This document shows positions 1 to 6,248 of a stretch of DNA of 21,365 nucleotides, piece by piece. Each line of letters opens with the position of its first letter. Position 1 is the first letter of the stretch. Below the pieces are notes generated by a model, which was given only the letters and a program-made list of their open reading frames with translations, searched no databases and was not told the DNA's origin. Both the position numbers and the translations under genes were made by a program. Location: positions 1 through 21,365 of the forward strand of contig CANCEQ010000029.1 in assembly GCA_947375085.1 (NCBI GenBank). Direction: 5' to 3'. This stretch comes from Flavobacteriales bacterium. GTDB taxonomy: Bacteria > Bacteroidota > Bacteroidia > Flavobacteriales > Crocinitomicaceae.

Positions 1-109
1 TTTTTAAAGGGTTAACTATTATAATTATCATCACGAAAATAAACAATTTTTATATACAACCAAATTTCAGAACATATTTTTATTGATTAAAAATAGATAG
101 ATTGATAAG

Positions 110-139
110 TGTCATAAAAAAACGTTGGATTTTATGACA
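110..139. repeat. 10-bp perfect inverted repeat downstream of recR
   Basis: TGTCATAAAA (110-119) and TTTTATGACA (130-139) are perfect reverse complements around a 10-nt loop. The element lies 13 nt beyond the recR stop codon, so it could form a hairpin at the 3' end of the recR mRNA. No clean T-run follows the stem on the minus strand, so calling it an intrinsic terminator would be a guess. An mRNA-end stabiliser or a chance AT-rich palindrome are alternatives. I see nothing else in positions 1-152. Confidence 0.35.
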
Positions 140-152
140 AATCGCAAAAGAA

Positions 153-761
153 TTAAGTCGTTTGAAATGGTTGACGATGCAACAAAGATCTACTTAAAGT
201 CAACTCGTCAGCGTATTGTAATTCAGCTCCTACCGAAACTCCTCTCGATAATGTTGTTACATCAACTGAAAAAGGAACAATCTTTTTATAAAGGTAATAA
301 TTTGTTGTATCTCCTTCCATTGTAGCACTTAAAGCGAAAATGATTTCTTTTATTTTTTCATTCTTCAATTTTTCGATTAAAGTAGAAATATTTAAGTCGC
401 CAGGGCCAATCCCATCCATTGGTGAAATAATTCCACCTAAGACGTGATAAATACCATTATAAGATTCAGTTGCTTCAATTGCTAATACATCTCGAATATC
501 CTCTACTACACAAATTTGATCTTTATTTCTTTTTGGGTTAGAACAAATAGTACACAATTCCAAATCAGATACATTACCACAAGACGTGCATTTTTTTACA
601 TTTAACTTCATTGAAGTAAACGAGTTTGAAAATCGTTCAATTTCAGCTTCTGAACGATTTAATAAATTCAACACCAAACGAAGTGCTGTTCGCTTTCCAA
701 TACCTGGTAAAGAAGATAATTGCTCAACTGCTTCTTCTATATATTTTGAAGGAATATTCAT
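153..761 (-). CDS. recR: Recombination mediator protein RecR
   Basis: RecR works with RecF and RecO in loading RecA at single-strand gaps covered by SSB; it forms a ring-shaped DNA clamp in the cytoplasm. The 202-aa length is normal for the family. Visible domains, in order, are an N-terminal helix-hairpin-helix (about residues 16-32, LSSLPGIGKRTALRLV), a four-cysteine zinc site (C58, C61, C70, C73), a Toprim domain starting near residue 84 (VVEDIRD, then YHVLGG and SPMDGIGP), and the typical C-terminal YADELTLSRSL. The ATG gives a full-length N-terminus. A -7 promoter box ends only 5 nt before this ATG (767-774), which suggests a very short or absent 5' leader. The gene is divergent from the membrane protein gene at 907. 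Nothing in the protein looks truncated. Confidence 0.97.
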   Translation of the reverse strand: MNIPSKYIEEAVEQLSSLPGIGKRTALRLVLNLLNRSEAEIERFSNSFTSMKLNVKKCTSCGNVSDLELCTICSNPKRNKDQICVVEDIRDVLAIEATESYNGIYHVLGGIISPMDGIGPGDLNISTLIEKLKNEKIKEIIFALSATMEGDTTNYYLYKKIVPFSVDVTTLSRGVSVGAELQYADELTLSRSLLHRQPFQTT

Positions 762-766
762 ATTTA

Positions 767-774
767 CAAATTTA
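767..774 (-). promoter_or_regulatory. Bacteroidota -7 promoter box for recR
   Basis: The minus strand reads TAAATTTG, a perfect match to the Bacteroidota housekeeping -7 consensus TAnnTTTG. It ends 5 nt before the recR ATG, so transcription would start at or beside the start codon. No convincing -33 TTTG element is seen upstream. Confidence 0.5.
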
Positions 775-795
775 CTATATTAGACTTAAAGACAC

Positions 796-874
796 AAGAC
801 TGCAAGATGAAAGACTTATTTTTTTCTTAAAGTTGAAATAAGTCTTTGGTCTTGAATCTTAAAATCTTGAATCT
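796..874. repeat. Imperfect palindromic intergenic repeat (REP-like)
   Basis: AAAGACTTATTT (810-821) pairs perfectly with AAATAAGTCTTT (836-847). The stem continues through CAAGA (803-807) with TCTTG (850-854) and AAGA (796-799) with TCTT (857-860), giving a hairpin of about 65 nt with a 14-nt loop. A direct repeat, TCTTGAATCT, occurs at 850-859 and again at 865-874. The unit sits between the divergent recR and 907 genes and is rich in 'AAGACT/AGTCTT' words. From general experience, such words recur in intergenic repeats of some Flavobacteriia. No other copy occurs in this window, so its dispersed nature is inferred. Confidence 0.6.
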
Positions 875-894
875 ATTTTTAAATCTTTTTTTAC

Positions 895-902
895 TAATTT
901 TG
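895..902 (+). promoter_or_regulatory. Bacteroidota -7 promoter box for the 907 gene
   Basis: TAATTTTG matches TAnnTTTG exactly and ends 4 nt before the ATG at 907. If used, the transcript would be leaderless or nearly so. There is no clear -33 element in the expected range. Confidence 0.45.
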
Positions 903-906
903 AATT

Positions 907-1566
907 ATGTTAAACGATAAAATAGCGTTCGACCTTTTCGGACTTCATCTTCTTGAACCTATGGCGTTGATAACTAATTGGATGATGTCTGTATTTAGTT
1001 TGTACGCTTATTTAAAACTTAAAAATGCATCCACTCCAGATGTAATTTATTGGAAGAAATTCTTCTTTTGGTTTACTATTAGTACTTTTTTTGGAGGAAC
1101 AGGTCATTTATTTTTTAATTATTTTGATGTCCCTGGAAAATTTCCAAATTGGATATCAGCAATACTTTCAGGGTATTTTGCAGGAAAAGCGATAATTGTT
1201 AATTTAAACAATAAAGTACTTGAGAAAAAATATGAGCTATTTCTTATTATAAAAGGTGCAACCCTATTATTAGCCTCAATTGCTACTTTGAAATTTGTAT
1301 TCGTAGCTGTCGATGCAATTATAACATATGTTATTTTTTGTGGCTTTATTGCTAATTCACTTTATAAAAAAGGAATTATTGAGTTAAAATACATGACATA
1401 TGGCGTTTTAGTTTGTATCCCATCAATATTTATATTTTTCTTTAAAATAAATCCACATAGATGGTTAAATAAAGACGATTTAAGTCATCTATTAATGTTA
1501 GCTTGTATTATCTTTTTCTACATTGGTGCTAAAAAACGATTAACAAAATCAATTGAATCTAACTAA
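907..1566 (+). CDS. Seven-TM integral membrane protein, function unknown
   Basis: This 219-aa protein is almost entirely hydrophobic, with about seven membrane segments by eye (roughly residues 18-37, 50-70, 83-98, 112-132, 133-152, 162-180 and 192-208). Potential metal-ligand residues lie at helix ends: H67 in 'GGTGHLFF', D74, then H184, D190/D191 and H194 in 'NPHRWLNKDDLSH'. Seven helices with a His in TM2 and a His/Asp cluster before TM7 loosely resemble the CREST superfamily of membrane hydrolases (alkaline ceramidase, PAQR receptors). The canonical SxxxH and HxxxH spacings are not exact, so this is only a hypothesis. Similar uncharacterised proteins (perhaps DUF6962) are, as I recall, common in Bacteroidota. 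smpB starts 20 bp downstream. Confidence 0.85.
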   Translation: MLNDKIAFDLFGLHLLEPMALITNWMMSVFSLYAYLKLKNASTPDVIYWKKFFFWFTISTFFGGTGHLFFNYFDVPGKFPNWISAILSGYFAGKAIIVNLNNKVLEKKYELFLIIKGATLLLASIATLKFVFVAVDAIITYVIFCGFIANSLYKKGIIELKYMTYGVLVCIPSIFIFFFKINPHRWLNKDDLSHLLMLACIIFFYIGAKKRLTKSIESN

Positions 1567-1586
1567 AGATTTATTAATATTGTAAA

Positions 1587-2045
1587 ATGGCAAATAAAGA
1601 AGTAAACATAAGAAATAAAAGAGCTCGTTTTGAATATCAATTATTCGATATTTATACAGCTGGAATGCAATTATGTGGGACTGAAATCAAAAGTATTAGA
1701 AATAGTAAAGCTAGTATTTTAGAAGCTTTTTGCCTATTCAATGACGGTGAAATTTGGATTAGAAACATGACGATTACCGAATACGAAAACGGTTCTTTTT
1801 ACAATCATAAGCCAAAATCTGACAGAAAACTTCTTTTAAACAGAAAGGAAATTGATAAAATAGAACGTTTTTTAAAAGTAAAAGGAAATACATTAGTTCC
1901 GTTAAAATTATACCTAAGTGAAAAAGGGTGGGCTAAAATTGATATCGCTTGTGCACAAGGTAAGAAAACTCACGATAAACGTAACGATCTGAAAGAAAAA
2001 GACGATAAGAGAGATATGGATCGTATAAAAAAGATTCGTTCTTAA
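1587..2045 (+). CDS. smpB: SsrA-binding protein SmpB
   Basis: SmpB binds tmRNA (SsrA) and delivers it to stalled ribosomes for trans-translation, which tags the unfinished peptide and frees the ribosome. The 152 residues match the family length. Family hallmarks include NKRARFEYQLFD near the N-terminus, 'AGMQLCGTEIKSIR', 'FYNHKPKSDRKLLLNRKEI' and the basic C-terminal tail (KKTHDKRNDLKEKDDKRDMDR) that enters the mRNA channel. It begins 20 bp after the upstream membrane protein. A weaker -7-like box, TAATATTG (1575-1582, one mismatch), ends 4 nt before its ATG, so it may also have its own start. Its stop codon directly abuts that of the convergent menE with no base between them. tmRNA itself is not in the window. 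Confidence 0.97.
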   Translation: MANKEVNIRNKRARFEYQLFDIYTAGMQLCGTEIKSIRNSKASILEAFCLFNDGEIWIRNMTITEYENGSFYNHKPKSDRKLLLNRKEIDKIERFLKVKGNTLVPLKLYLSEKGWAKIDIACAQGKKTHDKRNDLKEKDDKRDMDRIKKIRS

Positions 2046-3047
2046 TTATTTAAAAATTAATTCTTTTGTTTTTAGTCGATTGATTTTCCCAGAATCCGTT
2101 CTAATAAATTCTTTCAAAAAGTAAACTTCCTTTGGGTATTCGTATTTTGAAAGTACTTCTTTAAGTTGTATATCTAGTTCAAATGGAGATTCAGATTCTA
2201 TCAATAAAACTACAATTTGACCATACAATTCATCTTTTTTATCGGTAATAAAAAATGGCCTACCTATAAAATTTGAAAGCTTATCTTCGACTATTTCAGG
2301 TTGAATTTTCACACCTCCCGAATTAATAATAAAATCAGCTCTTCCTTTCCATTCAAACTTATCATTATCAATTAATTGAATGATATCATTTGTTTTTAAA
2401 CTTAAAGAATCTAGTAGGGTAGAGTGAATAACTAAACAATTTTCTTCTTCTGTAAAATAAGTTGATCCAATCGCTTGAAAATAAGACTCATTAATCATTC
2501 CTACTTTACGCATTGCAACATGAGAAATCGTTTCTGTCATTCCAAATGTATGAAAGACCGTAATTTCATTTTTAACTAATTGATTTTTTAAACTTACTGA
2601 AATATCACCACCACCAATAATGCAATTCCTAACTTGTCTTAATTTATTTGAATGTAACTCCAACGTTTTCTCCAATTGAAGAGGGACCATAGCAATAAAA
2701 TCCACTTGAAAATCAATACTTTCGAAAGGATTTGAAGATATGTCAACTACATGTAAAATCAACCCTTTTACAATAGATCGGACAATCATCATTTTACCTG
2801 CAATTGTTTTAGGAGAAAGACAAAGGACCGCTGTTACACCTGTATTAATTGAAAGAAAATCACAAGTCATTTTAGCTGACTCGATCATTTTATTCTTTTG
2901 AATTTTTATTTGTTTTGGATTTCCGGTTGAACCAGAAGTATTAGTGAAAATACAATCAGATTCATAGTTCCAATTCTTTATAAAATCTTCTACTTCAGCA
3001 ATTAATTCACTGTTTTTTGTTAAATAGTTAACTTTAAAAGAATTCAC
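2046..3047 (-). CDS. menE: o-Succinylbenzoate-CoA ligase-like AMP-binding enzyme (MenE, short form)
   Basis: Adenylate-forming enzyme, most likely the CoA ligase step of menaquinone synthesis, acting in the cytoplasm. ANL-superfamily motifs are in order: the phosphate loop TSGSTGNPK (37-45), FGMTET (168-173), the hinge-region GRAD (235-238) with 'INSGGVKIQPEIVE', and a C-terminal lysine motif RTDSGKINR (316-324, K321). At 333 aa it is far shorter than E. coli MenE (about 450 aa) because most of the N-terminal domain is missing. Short forms like this are usual for Bacteroidota MenE, so it is probably not a fragment. Translation starts at GTG: an in-frame TAA lies 15 nt upstream and the first in-frame ATG would delete the phosphate loop. 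No other men genes are nearby, so substrate assignment rests on similarity alone. Confidence 0.8.
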   Translation of the reverse strand: MNSFKVNYLTKNSELIAEVEDFIKNWNYESDCIFTNTSGSTGNPKQIKIQKNKMIESAKMTCDFLSINTGVTAVLCLSPKTIAGKMMIVRSIVKGLILHVVDISSNPFESIDFQVDFIAMVPLQLEKTLELHSNKLRQVRNCIIGGGDISVSLKNQLVKNEITVFHTFGMTETISHVAMRKVGMINESYFQAIGSTYFTEEENCLVIHSTLLDSLSLKTNDIIQLIDNDKFEWKGRADFIINSGGVKIQPEIVEDKLSNFIGRPFFITDKKDELYGQIVVLLIESESPFELDIQLKEVLSKYEYPKEVYFLKEFIRTDSGKINRLKTKELIFK

Positions 3048-3115
3048 GATTTTTTTGGATTAAAATTTGAGTTAAAGTTACTACTTTTAAAAAATAAAAT
3101 CTCAATTCAATAGCA

Positions 3116-3535
3116 ATGAAAATATTTATCTATTTTTTGATTATTTCTTTTTCCTTATTAGGATTCACATCTAGTTCAAAATCAGAAGGAATTAAATTTA
3201 GACGATTATCTTTCGAAGAAGCTAAGAAAGAGTCTATTAAAACAGGTAAATTGATTTTTATTGATGTACATACTTCGTGGTGTGGACCTTGTAAAAAAAT
3301 GGCTGCTACAAGTTTTCAAGAACCCAAATTAGCTGAAATCTACAACGAAAAATTTATCAATTTAAAAATCGATGCTGAAAAAAGCGAAGAAGGTATAGAA
3401 ATTGCTAAAAACTATAGAGTTCAAGGGTTTCCAACTTTGTTATACATCAATGGAGATGGTCGATTAGTCAAGTCTTTAAGTGGATTCCAAACTGCAGATA
3501 AATTGATTTCAGTTGCTAATTCGATAGAAAATTAG
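3116..3535 (+). CDS. Secreted thioredoxin-fold protein with CGPC motif
   Basis: This 139-aa protein has an N-terminal hydrophobic signal sequence (about residues 1-23), so it should act in the periplasm or at the envelope. The thioredoxin fold is shown by 'FIDVHTSWCGPCKKM' (active-site C56 and C59), 'FINLKIDA' and the cis-proline loop 'YRVQGFPTLLYI' (P106). CGPC is the classical thioredoxin active site and suggests a reducing role in periplasmic disulfide exchange. The organisation matches the thioredoxin_7/DUF255-like secreted family common in Bacteroidota. It is divergent from menE across a 68-bp gap and is followed by the ncRNA locus, so it looks monocistronic. The redox partner cannot be identified here. 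Confidence 0.9.
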   Translation: MKIFIYFLIISFSLLGFTSSSKSEGIKFRRLSFEEAKKESIKTGKLIFIDVHTSWCGPCKKMAATSFQEPKLAEIYNEKFINLKIDAEKSEEGIEIAKNYRVQGFPTLLYINGDGRLVKSLSGFQTADKLISVANSIEN

Positions 3536-3604
3536 TCCGACTATTATTTTATAATCATCAGAATTTTAAAAGTGGATTGGGGCACTCAAAACCAACTTTT
3601 TCAT

Positions 3605-3612
3605 TAAATTTG
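3605..3612 (+). promoter_or_regulatory. -7 promoter box for the ncRNA locus
   Basis: TAAATTTG is an exact match to TAnnTTTG. A TTGG at 3577-3580 could serve as a -33 element, but the 24-nt spacing is longer than usual. Transcription would begin at about 3616-3619, just at the first predicted hairpin of the RNA. Confidence 0.55.
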
Positions 3613-3616
3613 CATC

Positions 3617-3844
3617 AGAGGTTCAATCACAGAGTTGAAATAGTAACCTTATCTCGTAAGAGAGCCCATGCAGATATTCTTGAAGCAATAATTATGACCC
3701 TAAGGGAAGTCTTTGTTAATTAATGGCGGGCCGCGACTTTCTTTGAAAGTAGAGGGTTTTACCCAAACAGTGGATTACAGCGATTATCGGTTACCCTAAA
3801 CGTGTTTTCTGGCTTCAGAAAACCCAACTGCATGGGTCTTTTTT
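3617..3844 (+). ncRNA. Candidate structured non-coding RNA of about 228 nt (possibly 6S-like)
   Basis: The 345-bp gap between genes holds dense secondary structure and no plausible ORF. Elements in order are: a 5' hairpin (AGGTT 3619-3623 with AACCT 3645-3649, TTCAA with TTGAA inside); UCUC-GUAA-GAGA (3652-3663), closed by a GNRA tetraloop; a perfect 9-bp long-range stem CCCATGCAG (3665-3673) with CTGCATGGG (3828-3836); an inner hairpin ACTTTC-TTT-GAAAGT; and a perfect 8-bp hairpin GTTTTCTG-GCTT-CAGAAAAC (3804-3823) on the 3' side. The closing stem is followed at once by six T residues. The -7 box at 3605-3612 and a separate promoter box for the next gene argue for an independent transcript. 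The 172-nt core with a closing stem and a 3'-side hairpin recalls 6S RNA, but I could not match it to a consensus. A cis-acting leader remains possible. Confidence 0.65.
3822..3844 (+). terminator. Intrinsic terminator at the end of the ncRNA
   Basis: ACCCA (3822-3826) and TGGGT (3833-3837) can form a 5-bp hairpin with a 6-nt loop, followed by C and then T6 (3839-3844). The 3' arm is also the 3' arm of the long-range 9-bp stem with 3665-3673, so the two pairings exclude each other. Either one ends right before the T-run and could drive termination. Confidence 0.6.
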
Positions 3845-3857
3845 CTATTTATTCTAT

Positions 3858-3865
3858 TATTTTTG
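3858..3865 (+). promoter_or_regulatory. -7 promoter box for the 3881-6805 operon
   Basis: TATTTTTG matches TAnnTTTG exactly, 14 nt downstream of the ncRNA T-run and 15 nt before the ATG at 3881. It implies a 5' leader of roughly 10 nt and separates this operon from the ncRNA transcript. Confidence 0.55.
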
Positions 3866-3880
3866 TAAAAAATAGTCAAA

Positions 3881-4126
3881 ATGAGATTAGTTACTGAAAT
3901 TCCGCATGCGCGTTATAAAATTCAAGTGTTTAATTACAACTCTAAATACATTGTTAAAATTGAATTAGATCAATATGAACAAGTGTTTAAAATTGGAGAG
4001 ACCGATGTTAATGGGGTGGAGGATGTTGTGAAAATGGTCAACGAAACCTTATTAAAAAATAGCTTAACTCGATTTGTTGAAATGAGATCAGATTGGGCAA
4101 ACTCTTTTAAAGAAATAAATAATTAG
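3881..4126 (+). CDS. Small conserved-looking protein of unknown function (81 aa)
   Basis: I do not recognise a characterised family. The protein is 81 aa, with no signal peptide or membrane segment, so it is probably cytosolic. It has alternating hydrophobic stretches (YKIQVFNY, YIVKIEL, EQVFKIGE) suggesting a small beta sheet, followed by helices (VEDVVKMVNETLLKN, TRFVEMRSDWANSFKEI). It is the first gene of a five-gene operon; the OmpH-like gene follows after 13 bp. A promoter box lies 15 nt upstream of its ATG. Codon usage resembles its neighbours, and I judge it a real gene from its position and composition. Its place ahead of envelope genes may hint at a regulatory or partner role, but there is no direct evidence. 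Confidence 0.75.
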   Translation: MRLVTEIPHARYKIQVFNYNSKYIVKIELDQYEQVFKIGETDVNGVEDVVKMVNETLLKNSLTRFVEMRSDWANSFKEINN

Positions 4127-4139
4127 AAAATTAAAATCA

Positions 4140-4745
4140 ATGTTAAAAATAGCTTTTATTGGTATTGCAGCAATCGGATTAACAGTTGCTTCTTGTAGTG
4201 GAGAGAAAAAAGAAAAAATTGAAAATACAACTCCAAAAGTTCAGGTTCAAAAAATAGGCGAATTAAAAATTGCTTACTATGACCAAGATAGTATGAAAGC
4301 GAATTTTGAATACTATAAAGAACAAGATGCTTTAGTAACAAAAAAACAAATTGCTTTTCAAAATAAAATTGAAACGAAACGTAAAGAAATGGAGTCGTAT
4401 TACAACAACTTCATGAAACGTGCTCAGAACAATGAATTATCTCAAGTAGAAAGCGAAGGTTATCAAAGAAATCTTCAAAATCAAGAAGCTGAAATTATGC
4501 AGTTTCAAGAAACTGAAGGAGCTAAAATCGAAAAAGAAACTTTAGCCAAATTAGAAGCAATAGGGAATAAAATTGAAAAATTCAGCAAGAAATATTGCGA
4601 AGAAAATGGTATCGATATTTTATTGATTTATGCTAAAGGTGGACAATTTAATTATATCAATCCTACAATGGATGTAACAAAAGAATTTACAGCGTATTTA
4701 AATCAAAATCAGAATGCAATCCAAAAAGATTTGAATAAAAAATAA
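4140..4745 (+). CDS. OmpH/Skp-family periplasmic chaperone-like lipoprotein
   Basis: The Skp/OmpH family holds unfolded outer-membrane proteins in the periplasm. The 201-aa product starts with a lipoprotein signal peptide: a hydrophobic stretch, then a lipobox-like VASC with the lipidated cysteine at residue 19. The OmpH-type domain spans about residues 43-185: a short beta strand (LKIAYYDQDSM), a long charged, Gln/Lys/Glu-rich coiled coil (about 60-155), and a returning C-terminal strand (IDILLIYAKGGQFNYINP), as in Skp tentacles. A lipid anchor is unlike the soluble Skp of Proteobacteria. It is the second gene of an operon with an M50 protease, consistent with an envelope quality-control theme. 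Confidence in the family is good; the chaperone activity is inferred. Confidence 0.85.
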   Translation: MLKIAFIGIAAIGLTVASCSGEKKEKIENTTPKVQVQKIGELKIAYYDQDSMKANFEYYKEQDALVTKKQIAFQNKIETKRKEMESYYNNFMKRAQNNELSQVESEGYQRNLQNQEAEIMQFQETEGAKIEKETLAKLEAIGNKIEKFSKKYCEENGIDILLIYAKGGQFNYINPTMDVTKEFTAYLNQNQNAIQKDLNKK

Positions 4746-4754
4746 AATACGACG

Positions 4755-5306
4755 ATGTTAATTGCTCAACAAAAATTAAAAGAGAATATTGCGGAATACA
4801 TTCTATATATGTATCAAATTGAAGATGTTATAAGAGCATATCAATTTGATCTAGATGTTATTCTTGAAAATTATGTAAAACCTCAATTACCTGACAATTC
4901 ATTTTTAAGTCAATATACTAAATGGTATACGGATTTAATTAGAAATATGAAGTCGCAACGTATTGAAAAGGTAGGTCATTTGCATGAGATTAACGAAGTA
5001 ATGATTGAGATTTCGTATCTCCATACAACATTAATTAATATGGTGAAAGATCAAAAATACATTACTCTTTTTGAAGCAGCTTTACCAAACATTGAAGATT
5101 TTAAAGAGAAATCGAATTTAAAAGATAAAAATCACATAGAAATTGCTTTTCACGCTTTGTACATGAAACTCCTTCTTCGCCTACAGAAAAAAGAAATCAG
5201 TGCAGAATCTGAAGAGGCATTTGATTCTATGCGAATACTATTGGCTTATCTTGCAAAAGCATTTCATCAAATGAAAAATGGAAGTATCGACTTTATAAAT
5301 AACTAA
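4755..5306 (+). CDS. DUF4924 family protein
   Basis: A 183-aa, largely helical, soluble-looking protein without a signal peptide. The opening (QQKLKENIAEYILYMYQIEDVIRAY), 'KVGHLHEINEVM', 'ISYLHTTLIN' and the C-terminal 'MRILLAYLAKAFHQMKNG' fit DUF4924, a Bacteroidota family of unknown function as far as I know. Conserved-looking features include several acidic/aromatic clusters and the H-E-I-N segment near residue 77. It follows the OmpH-like gene by 9 bp and precedes the M50 protease gene by 9 bp, so it is co-transcribed with them. No catalytic motif is obvious. Confidence 0.8.
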   Translation: MLIAQQKLKENIAEYILYMYQIEDVIRAYQFDLDVILENYVKPQLPDNSFLSQYTKWYTDLIRNMKSQRIEKVGHLHEINEVMIEISYLHTTLINMVKDQKYITLFEAALPNIEDFKEKSNLKDKNHIEIAFHALYMKLLLRLQKKEISAESEEAFDSMRILLAYLAKAFHQMKNGSIDFINN

Positions 5307-5315
5307 TTAAATCAG

Positions 5316-6248
5316 ATGGAAGACCACGATTATTACCCTCAAAAGCCTGAGTTAATAGAGAAGAAAGCAGAAAAAAACACAAAGAAAACCGTTTTTTCTA
5401 TCCTTCTTTTTATTGTTACTTTTTTACTTATCGGAGGTGTTCAAGAGTTTTCTTTCATCCTATTTTTAGTACTTGTAATCTTTATACATGAAATGGGACA
5501 CTTCTCATTTATGAAACTTTTCAAGTATACCAATGTGAAAATGATGTTTATACCTTTAATGGGAGCATTTGTTTCAGGAAAAAAAGAAGAGTATAATCAG
5601 AAAGAAAGTTTAATTGTCATTTTAGCAGGTCCAATTCCAGGAATACTTTTAGGCATGTTCTTTTTGTATTATGGAATTCAATGGAAAATCAATTGGATGT
5701 CAGACATCTCATTTCTTTTCTTGTTTTTAAACGTTTTAAATCTTTTACCTCTCGATCCTTTAGATGGAGGTCAAGCTTTGAAATTATTAGGAAACAAAAA
5801 TCAAGATCGTTTTCAACTCGTGTTTTCATTTATTTCTTCTTTAATAATGATTGGGGTTGGTTGGTATTTTGAATTTTGGATAGTCGTAATTTTTGGATTT
5901 ATAATGGGTTTACGCGTTCGGTCTATTCAGAAAAACTTACACATTCACTCCGAATTGAAAAATAGAGGAGTTGACTACATTAAAAACTATAAATCACTCA
6001 CCAATAGAGAGTATTCTATAATAAAGGAAGTGGTAGTTGAAAATACACCAGCTTTAAGAACATATATTGATAATATAGATGATGAAACGGTTGATCCAAT
6101 TGTTGCTAACCAAGTAGACAATGTTTTAGTGACACCTATAAATCGTAATGCTTCGGTATTATTTAAAATTGCAACTATTCTTATTTGGTTAGCTTGTTTT
6201 GTGATGCCATTTATGCTTTTTGTTTACCTTAAATTAATTAGCAAATAA
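5316..6248 (+). CDS. Site-2 protease family (M50) intramembrane zinc metalloprotease
   Basis: This 310-aa polytopic membrane protein carries the M50 zinc motif HEMGH (residues 58-62) inside a membrane helix and the second motif 'NLLPLDPLDGG' (142-152; D150 is the third zinc ligand). Such proteases cut membrane-embedded substrates such as anti-sigma factors or signal-peptide remnants. A charged N-terminal tail of about 25 residues is followed by several TM segments and a hydrophobic C-terminal helix (about 285-307). Between them (about 200-280) is a soluble region. No PDZ domain, as in RseP, is evident, so this is a compact S2P relative. It overlaps the downstream Smr gene by one base (TAATG). 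Substrate unknown; an anti-sigma factor would be plausible but is not indicated by context. Confidence 0.92.
   Translation: MEDHDYYPQKPELIEKKAEKNTKKTVFSILLFIVTFLLIGGVQEFSFILFLVLVIFIHEMGHFSFMKLFKYTNVKMMFIPLMGAFVSGKKEEYNQKESLIVILAGPIPGILLGMFFLYYGIQWKINWMSDISFLFLFLNVLNLLPLDPLDGGQALKLLGNKNQDRFQLVFSFISSLIMIGVGWYFEFWIVVIFGFIMGLRVRSIQKNLHIHSELKNRGVDYIKNYKSLTNREYSIIKEVVVENTPALRTYIDNIDDETVDPIVANQVDNVLVTPINRNASVLFKIATILIWLACFVMPFMLFVYLKLISK

Noticed and set aside
125..325. Plus-strand reading frame of 66 codons across the 3' end of recR
   Set aside because: It lies mostly antisense to the clearly conserved recR, and its translation is AT-biased with no recognisable features.
586..841. Two plus-strand frames opposite the 5' end of recR and into the repeat
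   Set aside because: Shadows of recR and of the palindromic repeat; no ribosome-binding context and biased composition.
2046..3047. menE as a truncated pseudogene because of its 333-aa length
   Set aside because: All key motifs from the phosphate loop to the C-terminal lysine are present in order and the frame is open; the short form is typical in this phylum.
3536..3880. The ncRNA region as tmRNA, RNase P RNA or SRP RNA
   Set aside because: smpB nearby made tmRNA tempting, but there is no tRNA-like acceptor and T arm, no tag reading frame ending in Ala-Ala and no CCA. The RNase P core (GAGGAAAGTCC-like) and the SRP GGAAG/AGCA apical motif are also absent.
3858..4126. ncRNA as a riboswitch controlling the 3881 gene
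   Set aside because: The competing 3' pairings would allow it, but an exact -7 box lies between the T-run and the gene, and no known aptamer core was recognised. Kept only as an alternative.
4156..4341. Minus-strand frame inside the OmpH-like gene
   Set aside because: It is the antisense of a strongly supported CDS with low-complexity hydrophobic content.
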